64,000 bases of DNA, taken from NCBI GenBank assembly GCA_003988855.1, contig QYAI01000004.1, forward strand, positions 248,001-312,000, in the 5' to 3' direction. The notes below the pieces were generated by a model that was not told the origin of the DNA, did not search any database, and worked only from the letters and a program-made list of their open reading frames with translations. Positions 34,901-44,746 of the stretch are shown here, one piece after another; the first letter of the stretch is position 1, and each line of letters opens with the position of its first letter. The translations under genes and the position numbers were made by a program. The DNA comes from Arachnopeziza araneosa. Lineage: Eukaryota; Ascomycota; Leotiomycetes; Helotiales; Arachnopezizaceae.

Positions 34901-35024
34901 GTGAGGTGAGTGTATGTGTCTTGCCACTTCCAGGCCCGGCCAGAATAGCCAGCTGGTCTGCGAAGGAGGAGACGGCAGCATGTTGTGATTGATTGAGATT
35001 TGCTAGCAACGCATCCGAAGACAT
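31956..35024 (-). CDS. srs2: Srs2-like UvrD/Rep-family ATP-dependent DNA helicase
   Basis: Superfamily 1 3'-5' DNA helicase; in yeast Srs2 strips Rad51 from single-stranded DNA to curb recombination. Motifs run in order: LNQSQHAAVSS (Q motif), LAGPGSGKTHTLTSRT (Walker A), FTVKAAREMKERI (Ia), LIDEFQDTN (II), IVGDPDQSIYGFRAA (III), ALEENYRSS (IV), TISTIHAAKGLEWPIVFVPA (V) and ERRLLYVAMTRAKALL (VI). The frame is open for 1022 codons, but a 63 bp stop-free intron (33895-33833, GTAAGT...CTAATATCCTTAG) almost certainly lies inside it. Removing it gives AYRMVGGLRFYDRVEVK and a 1001-residue protein. The C-terminal ~330 residues are polar and poorly conserved, ending in a basic GFVPPTMKRPP tail. Confidence 0.93.
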   Translation of the reverse strand: MSSDALLANLNQSQHAAVSSFADQLAILAGPGSGKTHTLTSRTAWLLAQGLQPWNVIIATFTVKAAREMKERIGKLLGNGLESRLILGTFHSISRRYLARYGHLIEIRKDFGIADSADSLAIIKRIVKRNKFTIDPKVARSRISGKKARGAEQEQPNKKPGEKSVEAQEFETCYAEYEEALKRSNLLDYDDLLLRCVDLLRQHPSCVSNVEAVLIDEFQDTNIVQFDLMRLFATHRKRITIVGDPDQSIYGFRAAETKNYKRMLHQYPDTVTIALEENYRSSGAILLTALNVIEQDSSRVAKSLLPTHTVGARPVLRQLLNAQKEAEWIIAELQRALGLTGELMDLNDIAILLRSASLSRLIESALGKAGIAYRMVGKYWFWILPVNSLQDLVLISLGGLRFYDRVEVKTILDYLRVINQPDNNDALSRIINVPSRRIGKATIKSLLEEADKLKITLWYLILGVVHGKRTPRTKLPKQTDQGLSRFVNLILTARSKIVGPPEEQLSIVDMIKFVVQKTDYKTWLEEHHADVHKARWANVEELMTQATDFQEQLSYGYEDDSLPQVDDIEQADNSDHLSKFLANVALASEVKIDDAEGTQTAQVTISTIHAAKGLEWPIVFVPAAYQGSIPHSRADDENEERRLLYVAMTRAKALLYLSYPLKNSQGEKTTPSPFLSQTSLTPLLDQRGPSLHSAAVQAISQILRRALPSLSSISNSAALLPSSEDDLFAIESRDENHDSETRLNSTFGNPRFTMGQQAPKRRRIELGHSISNIEQRPEKDWRPGYDTTMERASTFTSASMTLKRDFVSAGSHLEVLKEQSINSIISGVQDTEDSRKHAKTKLNSMSKGTRLEGQGTLLGFLGKAETLPANPPPKVISDINTQRNRQGLSSKNINVPRIAQPALDNAIEPALATHRVTAGSVTRPQSTTGNEEHHRNDYVFLSSSPPRPKLPPMTEPTPEKPPGLVVNPSFLPLIRPALSTHNTTINKLQHSNAGKKTLGVKRSMNGWPSQRGFVPPTMKRPP

Positions 35025-35475
35025 TTTGCCCGTCGAATTAAGAGCTCTGAGGGACTATCTGCGTCCCTTCAGTAGATAGCTTCTCTCTCCATCTCCTCGA
35101 AAATAACGTTAGGATATTCCACAGCCAAGTATAAATTCGATGGTTTTGGCTTTATACTAAGTATTGATTTCAAGGATTGTGTATGAGTGTCGCAAGTAAG
35201 GTTTCATGTCAATTGTTGAATGGAGAGTTGTAGTTCTCGTTGACGCGATTTGACTGACGCGTTTCCACATGCACGTGGGAATGAAAGCGCACTAGCGGCC
35301 GCCATACAGTATTTCCTCACCATCTCTTTCCCTCTCATCTCCCTTCGCTTAGCATCATATAAAGTATACAACATCTTCATCTCAATCACAGGAAAAGAGT
35401 TATTGCTAGTGGAAAGTTGGCTGCACAATTCCTTAGTGTAATTTTTCATTCTTCAAGACATGTATGCATATTCCT
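35025..35475. promoter_or_regulatory. srs2 upstream region
   Basis: 450 bp between the srs2 start (minus strand) and the 3' end of the SDR gene. It must hold the srs2 promoter. ACGCGT is present at 35258-35263; it is the core of the MluI cell-cycle box that drives S-phase DNA-replication and repair genes in yeasts, so a link is possible but unproven. No coding sequence seen. Confidence 0.4.
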
Positions 35476-36465
35476 CTACCCAACAGCAACTAAATGCGTT
35501 GAAGCTATCGAAGCTATCCAAGCCTTAGCAAAAACATCCATTCCTTGCACAAATCCATATCTCTTTGGCTCCCATCCCAAAATCTGCTTTGCTCTTCCCG
35601 AACTTGCATTCATACTAGTGCACATCGCTTTCGCGAAGAGATCATCACCAGATCCAGCTAGCTCTACTCTTCCCCGAAACCCAAATTCTCTTGCGGCAGA
35701 AGTGAGGATATCTTCCATGCTCTCTGAGCTAGTAACCAAGTCGAAGACGGGATAAACAGCAGTCCCTGAAATCAACGAGAGCTTTTCAATGGCAGCATGA
35801 AATCCTCTCGCCACATCATCAACATGAATCAAGCCAGGTCTACTGCCAAGGTCGGCTGATATGGTCACAGATTTGTCTCCATTCTGTGCTGCGGCATGGA
35901 GAGCTTGAAAGAATCCAGACCATATCGCGTTTGTCCGGCCATAAACAAGAGCGGGTCTGATAACCATGGTATCAAGGACATCTGAGGCAGCCATCACGGC
36001 CTGCTCAAGTTGAGGACGCCAGGAAGTAAGTTGCGCCGGTTCGTTCGGAGCATTCAATACACCAACGAGTACGAGATCGTTCACAGGGTTGTGAGATGAT
36101 CCATGGACCCATGTTCCAGAGCAATAGATGAAGCCTAGTTTTGGAATGCGAACACCACCACTTGAAGCAGCATTGAGACGCTCAGCACCGACTTTACGGA
36201 CCAGAGCAAGGAGATTGTATGATTCCTGGTGTGCGCCTGCAACATCAACGACGACATTGATATGGTTGGTATTGATTGCCTTCAACAGTTCTGTGTTGTT
36301 TGCAATGGTGCCAACGACGGGGATAACTTCCTGGCTCTCAAGTGCTTTTGCCTTTTCAGCTGATCGGGCAAGGCCAAAGACGCGATGATCACCACTTCGA
36401 ATCAGTGATTGGGAGAGTGCTTGGCCGATGTAGCCAGTTGCTCCGACGATAAGGACGTTGACCAT
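35476..36465 (-). CDS. Extended SDR / NAD(P)-dependent epimerase-like protein
   Basis: Single-exon 329-residue Rossmann-fold protein of the extended or atypical short-chain dehydrogenase group. The cofactor loop is VLIVGATGYIGQAL at the very N-terminus, followed by GLARSAEKAKAL. The mid-region VVVDVAGAHQESYNLLALV and FIYCSGTWVHGSS correspond to the strand with the catalytic Ser/Tyr area. VIRPALVYGRTN is the classical strand after the active site, and GLIHVDDVARGFHAAIE is typical of nucleoside-diphosphate-sugar epimerase-like proteins. FGWEP-like LGWEPKRYGF lies near the end. Substrate cannot be told. No biosynthetic genes flank it except the PhyH dioxygenase on the same strand about 500 bp upstream. 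Confidence 0.88.
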   Translation of the reverse strand: MVNVLIVGATGYIGQALSQSLIRSGDHRVFGLARSAEKAKALESQEVIPVVGTIANNTELLKAINTNHINVVVDVAGAHQESYNLLALVRKVGAERLNAASSGGVRIPKLGFIYCSGTWVHGSSHNPVNDLVLVGVLNAPNEPAQLTSWRPQLEQAVMAASDVLDTMVIRPALVYGRTNAIWSGFFQALHAAAQNGDKSVTISADLGSRPGLIHVDDVARGFHAAIEKLSLISGTAVYPVFDLVTSSESMEDILTSAAREFGFRGRVELAGSGDDLFAKAMCTSMNASSGRAKQILGWEPKRYGFVQGMDVFAKAWIASIASTHLVAVG

Positions 36466-36966
36466 TTTGAGAGCTGACGAGAAGGTCTCGGTAGAAAATC
36501 AAGACCAGTGTCTGAGAAGATGTGAGAAGGTTCTTGATCGATGCAGTAATTGTTTCTGAATATCACCCGCTTTATATACTTGAAAACGTTGAAGCTTCCA
36601 TTGAGGTGAACTTCTCTCCGTCTCGGAGTTATAGAAGAAACGCCATTCAACCTGCTTTTCATGAAGTGTGCGATATTGTAAATCCGACCATCCTCCCCAT
36701 CGAGAACCATTTTCTTTCATGACAACAACGACAATGGCCGGAGATTAGAGACGAGAGAGATTCTGAAATTATTCGCCGAGGGAGTTTAGGGAGAAATGAT
36801 CGGGGTTTAGTTCCACTCCTGTCACGACGGTGGACCACTCTTAGGTTATCTCCATTAACACCGGATTTCCTATTTCCGCAGATGAGTCCAGCTCCCACCA
36901 TCAAGACGAAAATGTACAGTAATGCAACACTTTGAATTTTATTTGGCTTCCATAACATACAACTGT
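36466..36966. other. SDR upstream region, no gene seen
   Basis: About 500 bp containing the SDR promoter and the 3' UTR of the PhyH gene, both on the minus strand. Short frames are chance. Confidence 0.4.
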
Positions 36967-37854
36967 TTAACCCTCAAGAGAGTAGCCCAGATCGCCCTTG
37001 ACCGCCTTCCCCATCGCCAACAATCTCTCTCTCATGCCCTCCGCTCTTTCCTTCGCCTCCCCTTCCAAGCCACTCAGATCAATCCTCTCAACCCACTTCC
37101 CAATCCCATGCTGCAGCACATTCCTCGCCCTAAGCCCACTCCCCTTGACGTGTCCCATACTCCCGTGGAGCGTCATCCTCTCCTTCGTACTATCATAAGC
37201 CCCTCTATGCAGTATATTATTATTATAGAATACCACATCCCCAGTCTGCATCTTGACCCTAATCTCGCCCGGTAAATCCTTCTCGAATGGATCCGCACTC
37301 CTCTCCTTCTCGCTTCTCGCCCTGACATGACTTCCAGGAACCACAATCAAACTCTCATCATCAAAGAGCGACAGATTCCACTGCGCATGCCAGGCCGGCT
37401 CTTTCAACCTCAGCAGCTCCTCCTCCGCTGTAGCCGTCGCAGGGATATCGTCCCTATGCCACCTGAGCTCAAAATCCCTATCCGGCCGAACCAGCAGATT
37501 GAACAACTCGAGCACCAAATCCTCATCTTCACATTCAAGTAGCTGCTTCACGACATTGATGATAGGATCAGAAAAGTAGTTTGACGTGAAGAGCTGTGCG
37601 TTGGGCAGGGAAGGGTGCATCAAGAACTGGACACCCCAGATTCCGCCTGCCGCTGGATTCGCGCCCGGCTCAATGTTCCAGGGCGGAAATTGCTTGGGGA
37701 GGGTCCTCACGTGAGGCCAGTTTCCGGAGCGGGCGAGGGTGATGGTCTCACTGCTTGCTTGGCGGAGGACGGTGATTTGCTCTGGGGTGAGGATGGAGGG
37801 GATGAGGACGAAGCCATCGCGCTTGAGGGAATCGAGGTAGGTTGATTTAGTCAT
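36967..37854 (-). CDS. PhyH-type Fe(II)/2-oxoglutarate dioxygenase
   Basis: Single-exon 295-residue member of the phytanoyl-CoA dioxygenase family. It begins YLDSLKRDGFVLIPSILTPEQ, the usual helix-strand start. The iron-binding H-x-D is in LRWHRDDIPA (residues about 131-133). The distal histidine lies in NNNILHRGAY, just before the 2-oxoglutarate-binding Arg region (RMTLHGSMGH). IVVPGSHVRAR is the typical strand between them, and GDVVFYNNN is the jelly-roll strand before the second His. All three metal ligands are present, so it should be active. Substrate unknown; similar fungal proteins act on lipids or secondary metabolites. Confidence 0.9.
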   Translation of the reverse strand: MTKSTYLDSLKRDGFVLIPSILTPEQITVLRQASSETITLARSGNWPHVRTLPKQFPPWNIEPGANPAAGGIWGVQFLMHPSLPNAQLFTSNYFSDPIINVVKQLLECEDEDLVLELFNLLVRPDRDFELRWHRDDIPATATAEEELLRLKEPAWHAQWNLSLFDDESLIVVPGSHVRARSEKERSADPFEKDLPGEIRVKMQTGDVVFYNNNILHRGAYDSTKERMTLHGSMGHVKGSGLRARNVLQHGIGKWVERIDLSGLEGEAKERAEGMRERLLAMGKAVKGDLGYSLEG

Positions 37855-38347
37855 TTTGAGGGATGGCGAGTGACGATGAGTGACGATGAGTGAGAAAGCT
37901 GTGGAGTTGGGAAGTTGAAAAGGCGATGATCCGGCCCAGATGTATTTCTCGGAGTTTTCCCTAGGTAAATATATAGGCTTCGGTCGTGCCTTCTTCCCAC
38001 TACGTCTTCATACCACATCTCACTTGTGCCGCATCAGGTAACACGCGGCAGAGGTGAAGGTTGCAATGGTCTCGAGGTGAGAGCGGAAGTGAATATGAAA
38101 CGAAAGGATTCCTCCTCCTCCCTAGTCTCAAGAGAGTATGTAACGTAACAGAAGCAAAGTTCCTGTCGTTGTTTGGCTAAAGACAAGTGAGAAGATCAAC
38201 CCGGCTTGAGCCTCTCATAAAGTGGGGTCCTCATTGCGACCCCTCATCACGTGTATCCCCAGAATCTAAGGTGCCATATCAAACTTTCTCACCCTCGTCC
38301 CATCACATCTCATCCCATCACAATCTCGCTCCTCAACTTCCACCCCA
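37855..38347. other. PhyH upstream region, no gene seen
   Basis: About 490 bp with the PhyH promoter and the 3' side of the ACT-domain gene. A short duplicated GTGACGATGA stretch lies near 37870-37890. No coding sequence. Confidence 0.35.
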
Positions 38348-38818
38348 TTACTTTTCCTCTCCCGCTCCCGCTCCCGCTCCCTCCGTCCCCACCGTCTCCC
38401 GCGCATCCTCCACCATCTCCTCAATGGCATTAACCGCCTCTTCCGCCCGGTCCTCCTTGACAAACACATAATCCCGCCAGTACCCCGCCACGGGATTGGT
38501 CCCGATGCCCTTCTCCATCAGCTTCCGACTGATCGTCGCCATGAACCCGACGGCGTCCAGGCTGGACTGGATATCCAGCGTGATCATGCGGCTGCGGAAG
38601 GTGTAGGCGAGTTTGTGCTCCTCGGCAGACGAGAGCGAGGCGATGAGGGTCAGACCTTCACGTTCGCGGAAAGTCATGAGAGGGATCAGAGAGGTGGGCG
38701 GGGTGGTAGAAGGCGGAAGGGTTATGAATACGTAGACTTCTGGTGAGAGGTGCACAGTGAGGGTGGAGAGGAGAGTGAGGAGTGAGGTTTCGCCAGGGGC
38801 CGTGGTGAGCAGTGTCAT
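38348..38818 (-). CDS. ACT-domain protein (small, uncharacterised)
   Basis: Single-exon 156-residue protein carrying two tandem ACT-like halves, as in the family once called DUF2241/ACT_3 and ACT_7. The first half has PEVYVFITLPPS and REREGLTLIASLSSAEEH. The second is a clear ACT fold: SRMITLDIQSSLDAVGFMAT, then ISRKLMEKGIGTNPVAGYWR and DYVFVKEDRAEEAVNAIEEM. ACT domains bind amino acids and similar small molecules. The Ala/Gly/Glu tail is low complexity. Role is unknown; related bacterial proteins are annotated only by the domain. Confidence 0.88.
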   Translation of the reverse strand: MTLLTTAPGETSLLTLLSTLTVHLSPEVYVFITLPPSTTPPTSLIPLMTFREREGLTLIASLSSAEEHKLAYTFRSRMITLDIQSSLDAVGFMATISRKLMEKGIGTNPVAGYWRDYVFVKEDRAEEAVNAIEEMVEDARETVGTEGAGAGAGEEK

Positions 38819-39231
38819 TGTGAGAATATAAATAGTGAGTTGTTGCTGTGAAATTTGAGAAAGAGCTCAAATGATTCAATAGAGATGAGACGCGAGGCAT
38901 AATACACTCTGACGGCTTCTGGTAGTTCCCACCCAATCGGGCTAGCGCGATGCATGCGCTGGATCTGGGCTGAGTCCGGTACTTCATACGTCCTTCAAGG
39001 CTGTGGCCATTCATACTCCTATGCACTGGTGATCTTCTCTCCTCTGACTAAACCCCGATGTAAAGCATATGGCTTTATATATGATTTCTCATTGATACAC
39101 AGCGCCAAGACAAACTTGAAATCATACATTATCATTCATTCGACTCTAGATAGAAGTCCATGGGGTACTATTTCAGGTCCCGTCCGATCTAGTTTAAACG
39201 CCGTTTTCCCAATGCATCGAGATCGCTTTAA
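38819..39231. other. Intergenic, no gene seen
   Basis: About 410 bp between the ACT-domain start and the WSC gene's 3' end, both on the minus strand. It should contain the ACT-gene promoter. No coding sequence. Confidence 0.35.
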
Positions 39232-42200
39232 CTATGCCGAATTCCGCCCATTTCTTCTCCTCTTGGTCGGCGCCTGATACATATAAACATCTAGTACACT
39301 CGACCCTCCGCAAAACTCCTTACTATTGCCTTTGCAAAGCATGGTACAGCTACTCGACACGACTGCCGTTGTTGGAAGAGTAGAGCTGCAATAACATTCT
39401 TGTCCGAACTCGACTCCTGCGTAGATGCCGTTTGCGCCGCTGCCTTTGCAGAATGCGGTACAACTCTCGACGGTCATGCCAGAACTATTGGAGTAATTTG
39501 GCCCCGAGAGAAGTCTTCCTGTAGCAGCCTCATGATAACAACCTTGAAGGACATACGATCCTACACTTATTGGTGCTGAAGGATAGATGTAGGCTGTATT
39601 GTTGAATATACTCAACCTACTCGAGCCACCACAGATCTCGCCACTGTTGGCAGAACATGCCATATTACAGCCAGTTGCGCCAAGTGCCGATCCTATAGTC
39701 AAGGAATTTGAACAGTAACACTAAAGATATATTAGCAAGGCCTTGAGTTGAGAATCATTCATTTTACCTGGCTAGCATATTCCAGACCACTCAGCGCATA
39801 ATTGTTAGACGCGCAAAAGGTTTGGCAAGCTTCGATAGTCATCGCAGTCCCAGAAGTAAATGAAGAGCCTGAAAGAGTACGGCCGCCAACTTCAGTTGAA
39901 CAGCCTAGATATTGCTGTGATCCAATTGTTTGGCCTGGGGTAGGTGTTCCAGTCCACAAAGGCGTCGAGGCAGAGGAGTTAGATGTTGTTGAAGAGGTGC
40001 TGGTTACGGTTGAGGATGCACTGATTGTACTTGAAGATGTGCTAGGTACGGTAATAGAAGATGAGGAGCTGGTAACAGTGCTAGATGGTAGAGTTGATGA
40101 AGACGAGGAGGTAGCCACGCTGCTAGTGAGTGAAGTTGACGACGATGATGATGGGCCATTAATGGTGTTAGACAGCGAGGATGATGACGATGAAGAACTA
40201 GGAGAAGGTGTTGATGAAGGTGCTATAACTATTGATTAGAATGTCCCCCGGTTACTCGGTTCATGGGATCAAGGCTTACCAGACGATGATGTACTCTTTG
40301 TTGAAAGGGTTGTCGAAGTTGTAATGACTATATTTATCAGCATTGTGACGTAGTTTTTAGAAGTAGAGAAACTAACCTGATGAGGATGTACTAGAGGATG
40401 AAACGGAAATACTCGAACTTGTTGAGACGGAAATGCTGGTCGAAGATGTAACTGACGATGAAGATGACACTGTTGAACTTGATACCGAAGAAGCAACTTG
40501 ATACATGTTCAATCTACTTCTCCCTCCGCAGTACTCGTAGGGCGAGGCACCGCAAACAATATTGCAACCGTTTGCACTCGGGATGGTACTTGTCTGGTTT
40601 TGGCTGCCCTGATTGATTACATTGCCACAATAGCCTAAAACATTCATGTTAGAAATCAAGCATTCTAAAAGGAAAACAGGAAACTTACACTCTACACCAT
40701 ATTCAACTCCAAAATACTGGAAGGCAGAGCAAGCAGCTGCACAATTCTCCACATCTGTATTAGCAGCTGAAATAGGTAATAGGCTGCCACTAAGTGCTCG
40801 TCCTGTGGTTGCTTCGGAGTAACACCCAAGATAATTCCATCCTGCAACATCTGTAACCGTGCCCAAAGTTGGAACGGCGATAGATGATGATGTGGTTGAT
40901 GATTGTGTGGAAGTTATGCTAATTGTCCCGGTGGAAGATGACGTGATTGTCCCAGTAGGAGATGAGCTAGTTGTAGTGCTAGTGACAGTATTGCTTGCAG
41001 AGCTCGTAGACACGATCGAGGAGCTATTGAGCATGTAAAGATTGAGACGGCTTGCTCCACCACAATACTCCAATGTATTACCCGTACAAGTCATCGAGCA
41101 CCCAGTGAGCGCCGGGGTTGAGGCTGTCTGGTTGACACTACCTGTGGCGAGCGAGTTTCCGCAATAACATTCGTTTGAGTATTCCATACCTGCGAATGTA
41201 TATCCTTTACACGCTGCAACACACAGCTCGAGAGTGAAGCCTGTAGAAGGAGCTTTAGGTATAAGAGCTGTTAAAGCCCTACTAGAATTTCCTTCGCTGA
41301 AACATCCTTGGTAGTTATAACTTCCAATGGTCTTTGGTATTTGAGGGCCATAAAGTGATGGATCTGCTCCAGCCACGTATTTCGTCGGATTGTAATAGAC
41401 TGAGACATATCCTGACGCACCACACCGATCGCTGCCGTCTCCGGTACATGCGAAATTACACCGAGTATCTGTAGGATCTTGGTTTGCGAGAGGAGGTGGC
41501 TATAAAGGAAGTTAGAAATTGGTTCTAGGTCTGGTTGCAAGGGAAAACTTACAGTGTTGCCACACCAGCACTCTTGGCCAAACTCAGTTCCTGCAAACCA
41601 GTACCCAGCTGACTTGTAACATGCTGCTTGACAATTTGCATTGCTCATGTTGGAATTGGGTGAGAGAGGCTCATTAGGGAATAATCTAGGTCCAACTGAA
41701 CTTTCTTTGAAGCACCCAAGATAGTTATACACCTGCTGGCCAGTACTATTGGTTGGGCCTACCTTTGCAGAGATGACTGTGCCCGTAATTTGAACCACGT
41801 GAACACCAAATGTCAGATCATTGGTGTTTAGAGTCCAAGTATTGTTGAGCACGAGGTCCGGTAAGTCGTACTCTTCTGTGTTGGCAACAAAAAGGACCGT
41901 CCCATACGCACAAGCACCAGGAAGAATCAACTGGGTCTCTTCAAGTTCAGTGGGATCACTTATATGAAATACACCATTGGGAGGCTTGCTTTTGTCAATT
42001 GACAGAGTCGATCCACCACTGTTACAGATTTGAATCTGTCGAGATGATGTGCTACCAGGGGCAACATCCCCAAAGTCCATCAAAAGATTAGAAGCAGGTA
42101 ACCAACCTCCCTCTCCGTTACTGATAGAAAAATTTGCAATTGGTGCTGTTGATGCAGACCCTTCCAAGATGCTGTAGGCATTCCCGCCATCTGACCAGAT

Positions 42201-44746
42201 ATACCAGTAACTCAAATAAGAGCCTATCCCGTTGATTGCATTGAACTGTGTGTCAACGGAAATTGTTGTCCCAGCGGGAATCACACTGCCAACTGCTGGA
42301 AGATTGCTTGCAGTAAACCCGACACCTAAATCCCATACTCCGTTCGTCACAGTTGAATTCTCAAAAGCTGGCGAGGTTGATAATGGATTATTTGTGTATC
42401 CATACCCAAGGATTGTCATTGGGGAGAGGCCATCATTGGCAACAGTAAGACTGAATGAGTTTGTCGCAGATGTCGTGCCACTGACAATAACAATGGCTCC
42501 ATAATCTTGAGTGCGGGGCGCCAGAACGAGGTATGGAACTTGGGAGATTTCTGTGCCCGTTAAGCTGACTGGGAAAGAATTTGCATAGCCAGTAACCCCA
42601 TTTGTGGTCATAAGAGTAAGTGGTGCACTCTTTACGCCAGGAATGGAGTCAGTAACGTTTGTCAAATCCCAAGTGACTGCCAAGTGAAATGAACTTCCTT
42701 TCGGCAAGCTTGTAGTTGGAAGAGATCCATTGCTGGCATAGAATGGGCTTGCAACTTCGAGACCGTTGAAAGAGGTAATTGCGATATTGGCCGTACAAGT
42801 GACATTCTGTGTGGCCTTTGTGCCTAGAGGAACTTGGCCGAAGTCCACAGCTGTGCAGTTTAACGGTAAGCTGACAGGAGATCCTAAACAGTACAATACT
42901 CCGTTGGAATCTGTAGTGTAGACGCGACCGTCACCGAAAGATGGTCGTTGAAATTTAACTGCTCCGCCTATTTGTGGAAGAGGAATGTTGACAAGTATCC
43001 CATTTTGAGGTACGGCATACCACGCTCTAAGACCAACTCCAGGATCTGTCAGCCAAAGGATTGCACTTCCTGGTTTTCCATTTAACGAGGTCACGGTAGG
43101 AACACCGACTCCAACGCGGCCCGTGGAGATTTCATTTGACTGTCCGATATGAGCAAAGCTTGGTAGGCCGGTCGTATCTTTATTCATTCCATATGCGAAC
43201 ATTGGATACCCATCAGGGCAGAAATAGATATAGCCACCTTCTCCGGGGTCTGCTTTATATCAGTATAGACGTTCAGATATGAGAGGTAAGATTCTGCTTA
43301 CAGGATCCTGCAGCTCCAAAAATGGCATTGTTTGCTGAAATCGTCTGGACAACGTTGTCGGTTTGCCCAGGTCCCAGCTTGTATCCACCCAGATTGTTAG
43401 CATTTAAGACGTAGATCTTTCCATTTTTACCACAAGTAATGGCGAGTTTTGAAATTCCTCCTCCACTAAAATATGTTGGATCGAGAAGGACGATTCCGCC
43501 CGAGCCATAATCTTGGTCGCCGCCATCCATTCCTTGATAGTCATAAGGTTGGAACCAATCCCCAAGTGATAATACACCAGTTGCACTGTTCACTGCCAGG
43601 TCCACCGCCGCTTCTCCTAGGGTGTATAGCTGAGTTGAACCCGCGACTGGAGGGCCAACGTTTTGATGAGCAGCACCATTTCCTGTGACAACAAAGAGTC
43701 GGTTGCCATCCGAGGCTATTCCCATACCACTCATCCAGATTCCAGCCTCTCCTCCTCCCCCATTGTTTCTCAACGTCGTGGATCCAGGAGATAAGGGACC
43801 ACTTTCCATGGCGAACTGTGTGACCATCTTTCCGGTGTTGATATTCATCCCAATAACCAACCCCGTGTAGTTAAATAGATCGCAAGAAGAACCGAAGGCT
43901 CCATAAACGACAGTCCCAATTTGTGTAAGAGATGGTCTTTGCATGGAGACTCCGCCGACAAAGTATTTTTGGGGTGCATTGTCCGCGTAGGTGCCATCTA
44001 AAAGAACTGGTGGGTAGACATCAAGTAGAGTGTTAATATTTATAGCATGGAAGTAATAGACTCCGTTTTCCATGCCAGTGTTTCCAGCAATACGATAATT
44101 TGGAATATATGTTTTTGAAAACAGGTAGACGATATCTGAAGTAGGATCGATTGTAGGGGTGCCAATGATTCCGATGTAGTTTGGAATATCTAAGGAGTTA
44201 GCATGACTTTGGAACCTTGATGATGGTAGAATGAAATACCTGTGCAACCGATATCAGATTGGAGGAAAGGTGTATGAAGCTGCCTTTGCTTGATGACTGT
44301 TCCATTCTTGGCGTCCAATATCCTGACGTAATTCATGGACGAAGCAAGGAAGAGAAGCTGATTTCCACCAGCAAGAGGGGTGTAGGTTAATGGTTTGGCG
44401 TAGAACTGGAGAGGGTGTTAGTCACAACATCTTTGGAATGGGGTGTATCTCACTTGTTCTTTATTATTAAAAGCAACTTTCCACAGCTGTCCAAAAGCAC
44501 TATTCTTGAGTGAGACAAGATATATCACCTCTGAGATAAATACTTACGCCGAGTTCACAATATTAGGGTCCATATTATGATTAGGTCTACAGCTGTCAGC
44601 CTCGTGCACCGTGCCATAAAATCATCCACTCACAGGTAACCACTCTGGCCAATGTCACCGTCCCTATAGAAATCAGTTGTCGATACTGTATGGCCGCATT
44701 TGACGAAGGTGGTTGCCACAAGGGCGATCAGAGCGAGAAACCGCAT
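39232..44746 (-). CDS. Secreted multi-WSC-domain protein with beta-propeller-like N-terminus
   Basis: Large secreted protein in about 11 exons, with introns near 44590-44630, 44500-44550, 44410-44450, 44190-44240, 43250-43310, 41500-41550, 40620-40690, 40330-40375, 40220-40280 and 39720-39770. A signal peptide (MRFLALIALVATTFVKCG) leads to a region of about 450 residues with PQQ/quinoprotein-like repeats such as FGQLWKVAFNN, NYVRILDAKNG and GKNGKIYVLNANNLGG. About 450 residues of Ig/immunoglobulin-like or transglutaminase-like strands follow (CTAVDFGQVPLGT, LLMDFGDVAPGSTSS). Five WSC domains end the protein, each with eight cysteines, for example YNYLGCFKESS and FGQECWCGNT. Ser/Thr-rich spacers that are likely O-glycosylated separate the later ones. 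WSC domains bind cell-wall glycans. No membrane anchor is visible, so it is probably wall-associated or extracellular. Confidence 0.85.
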
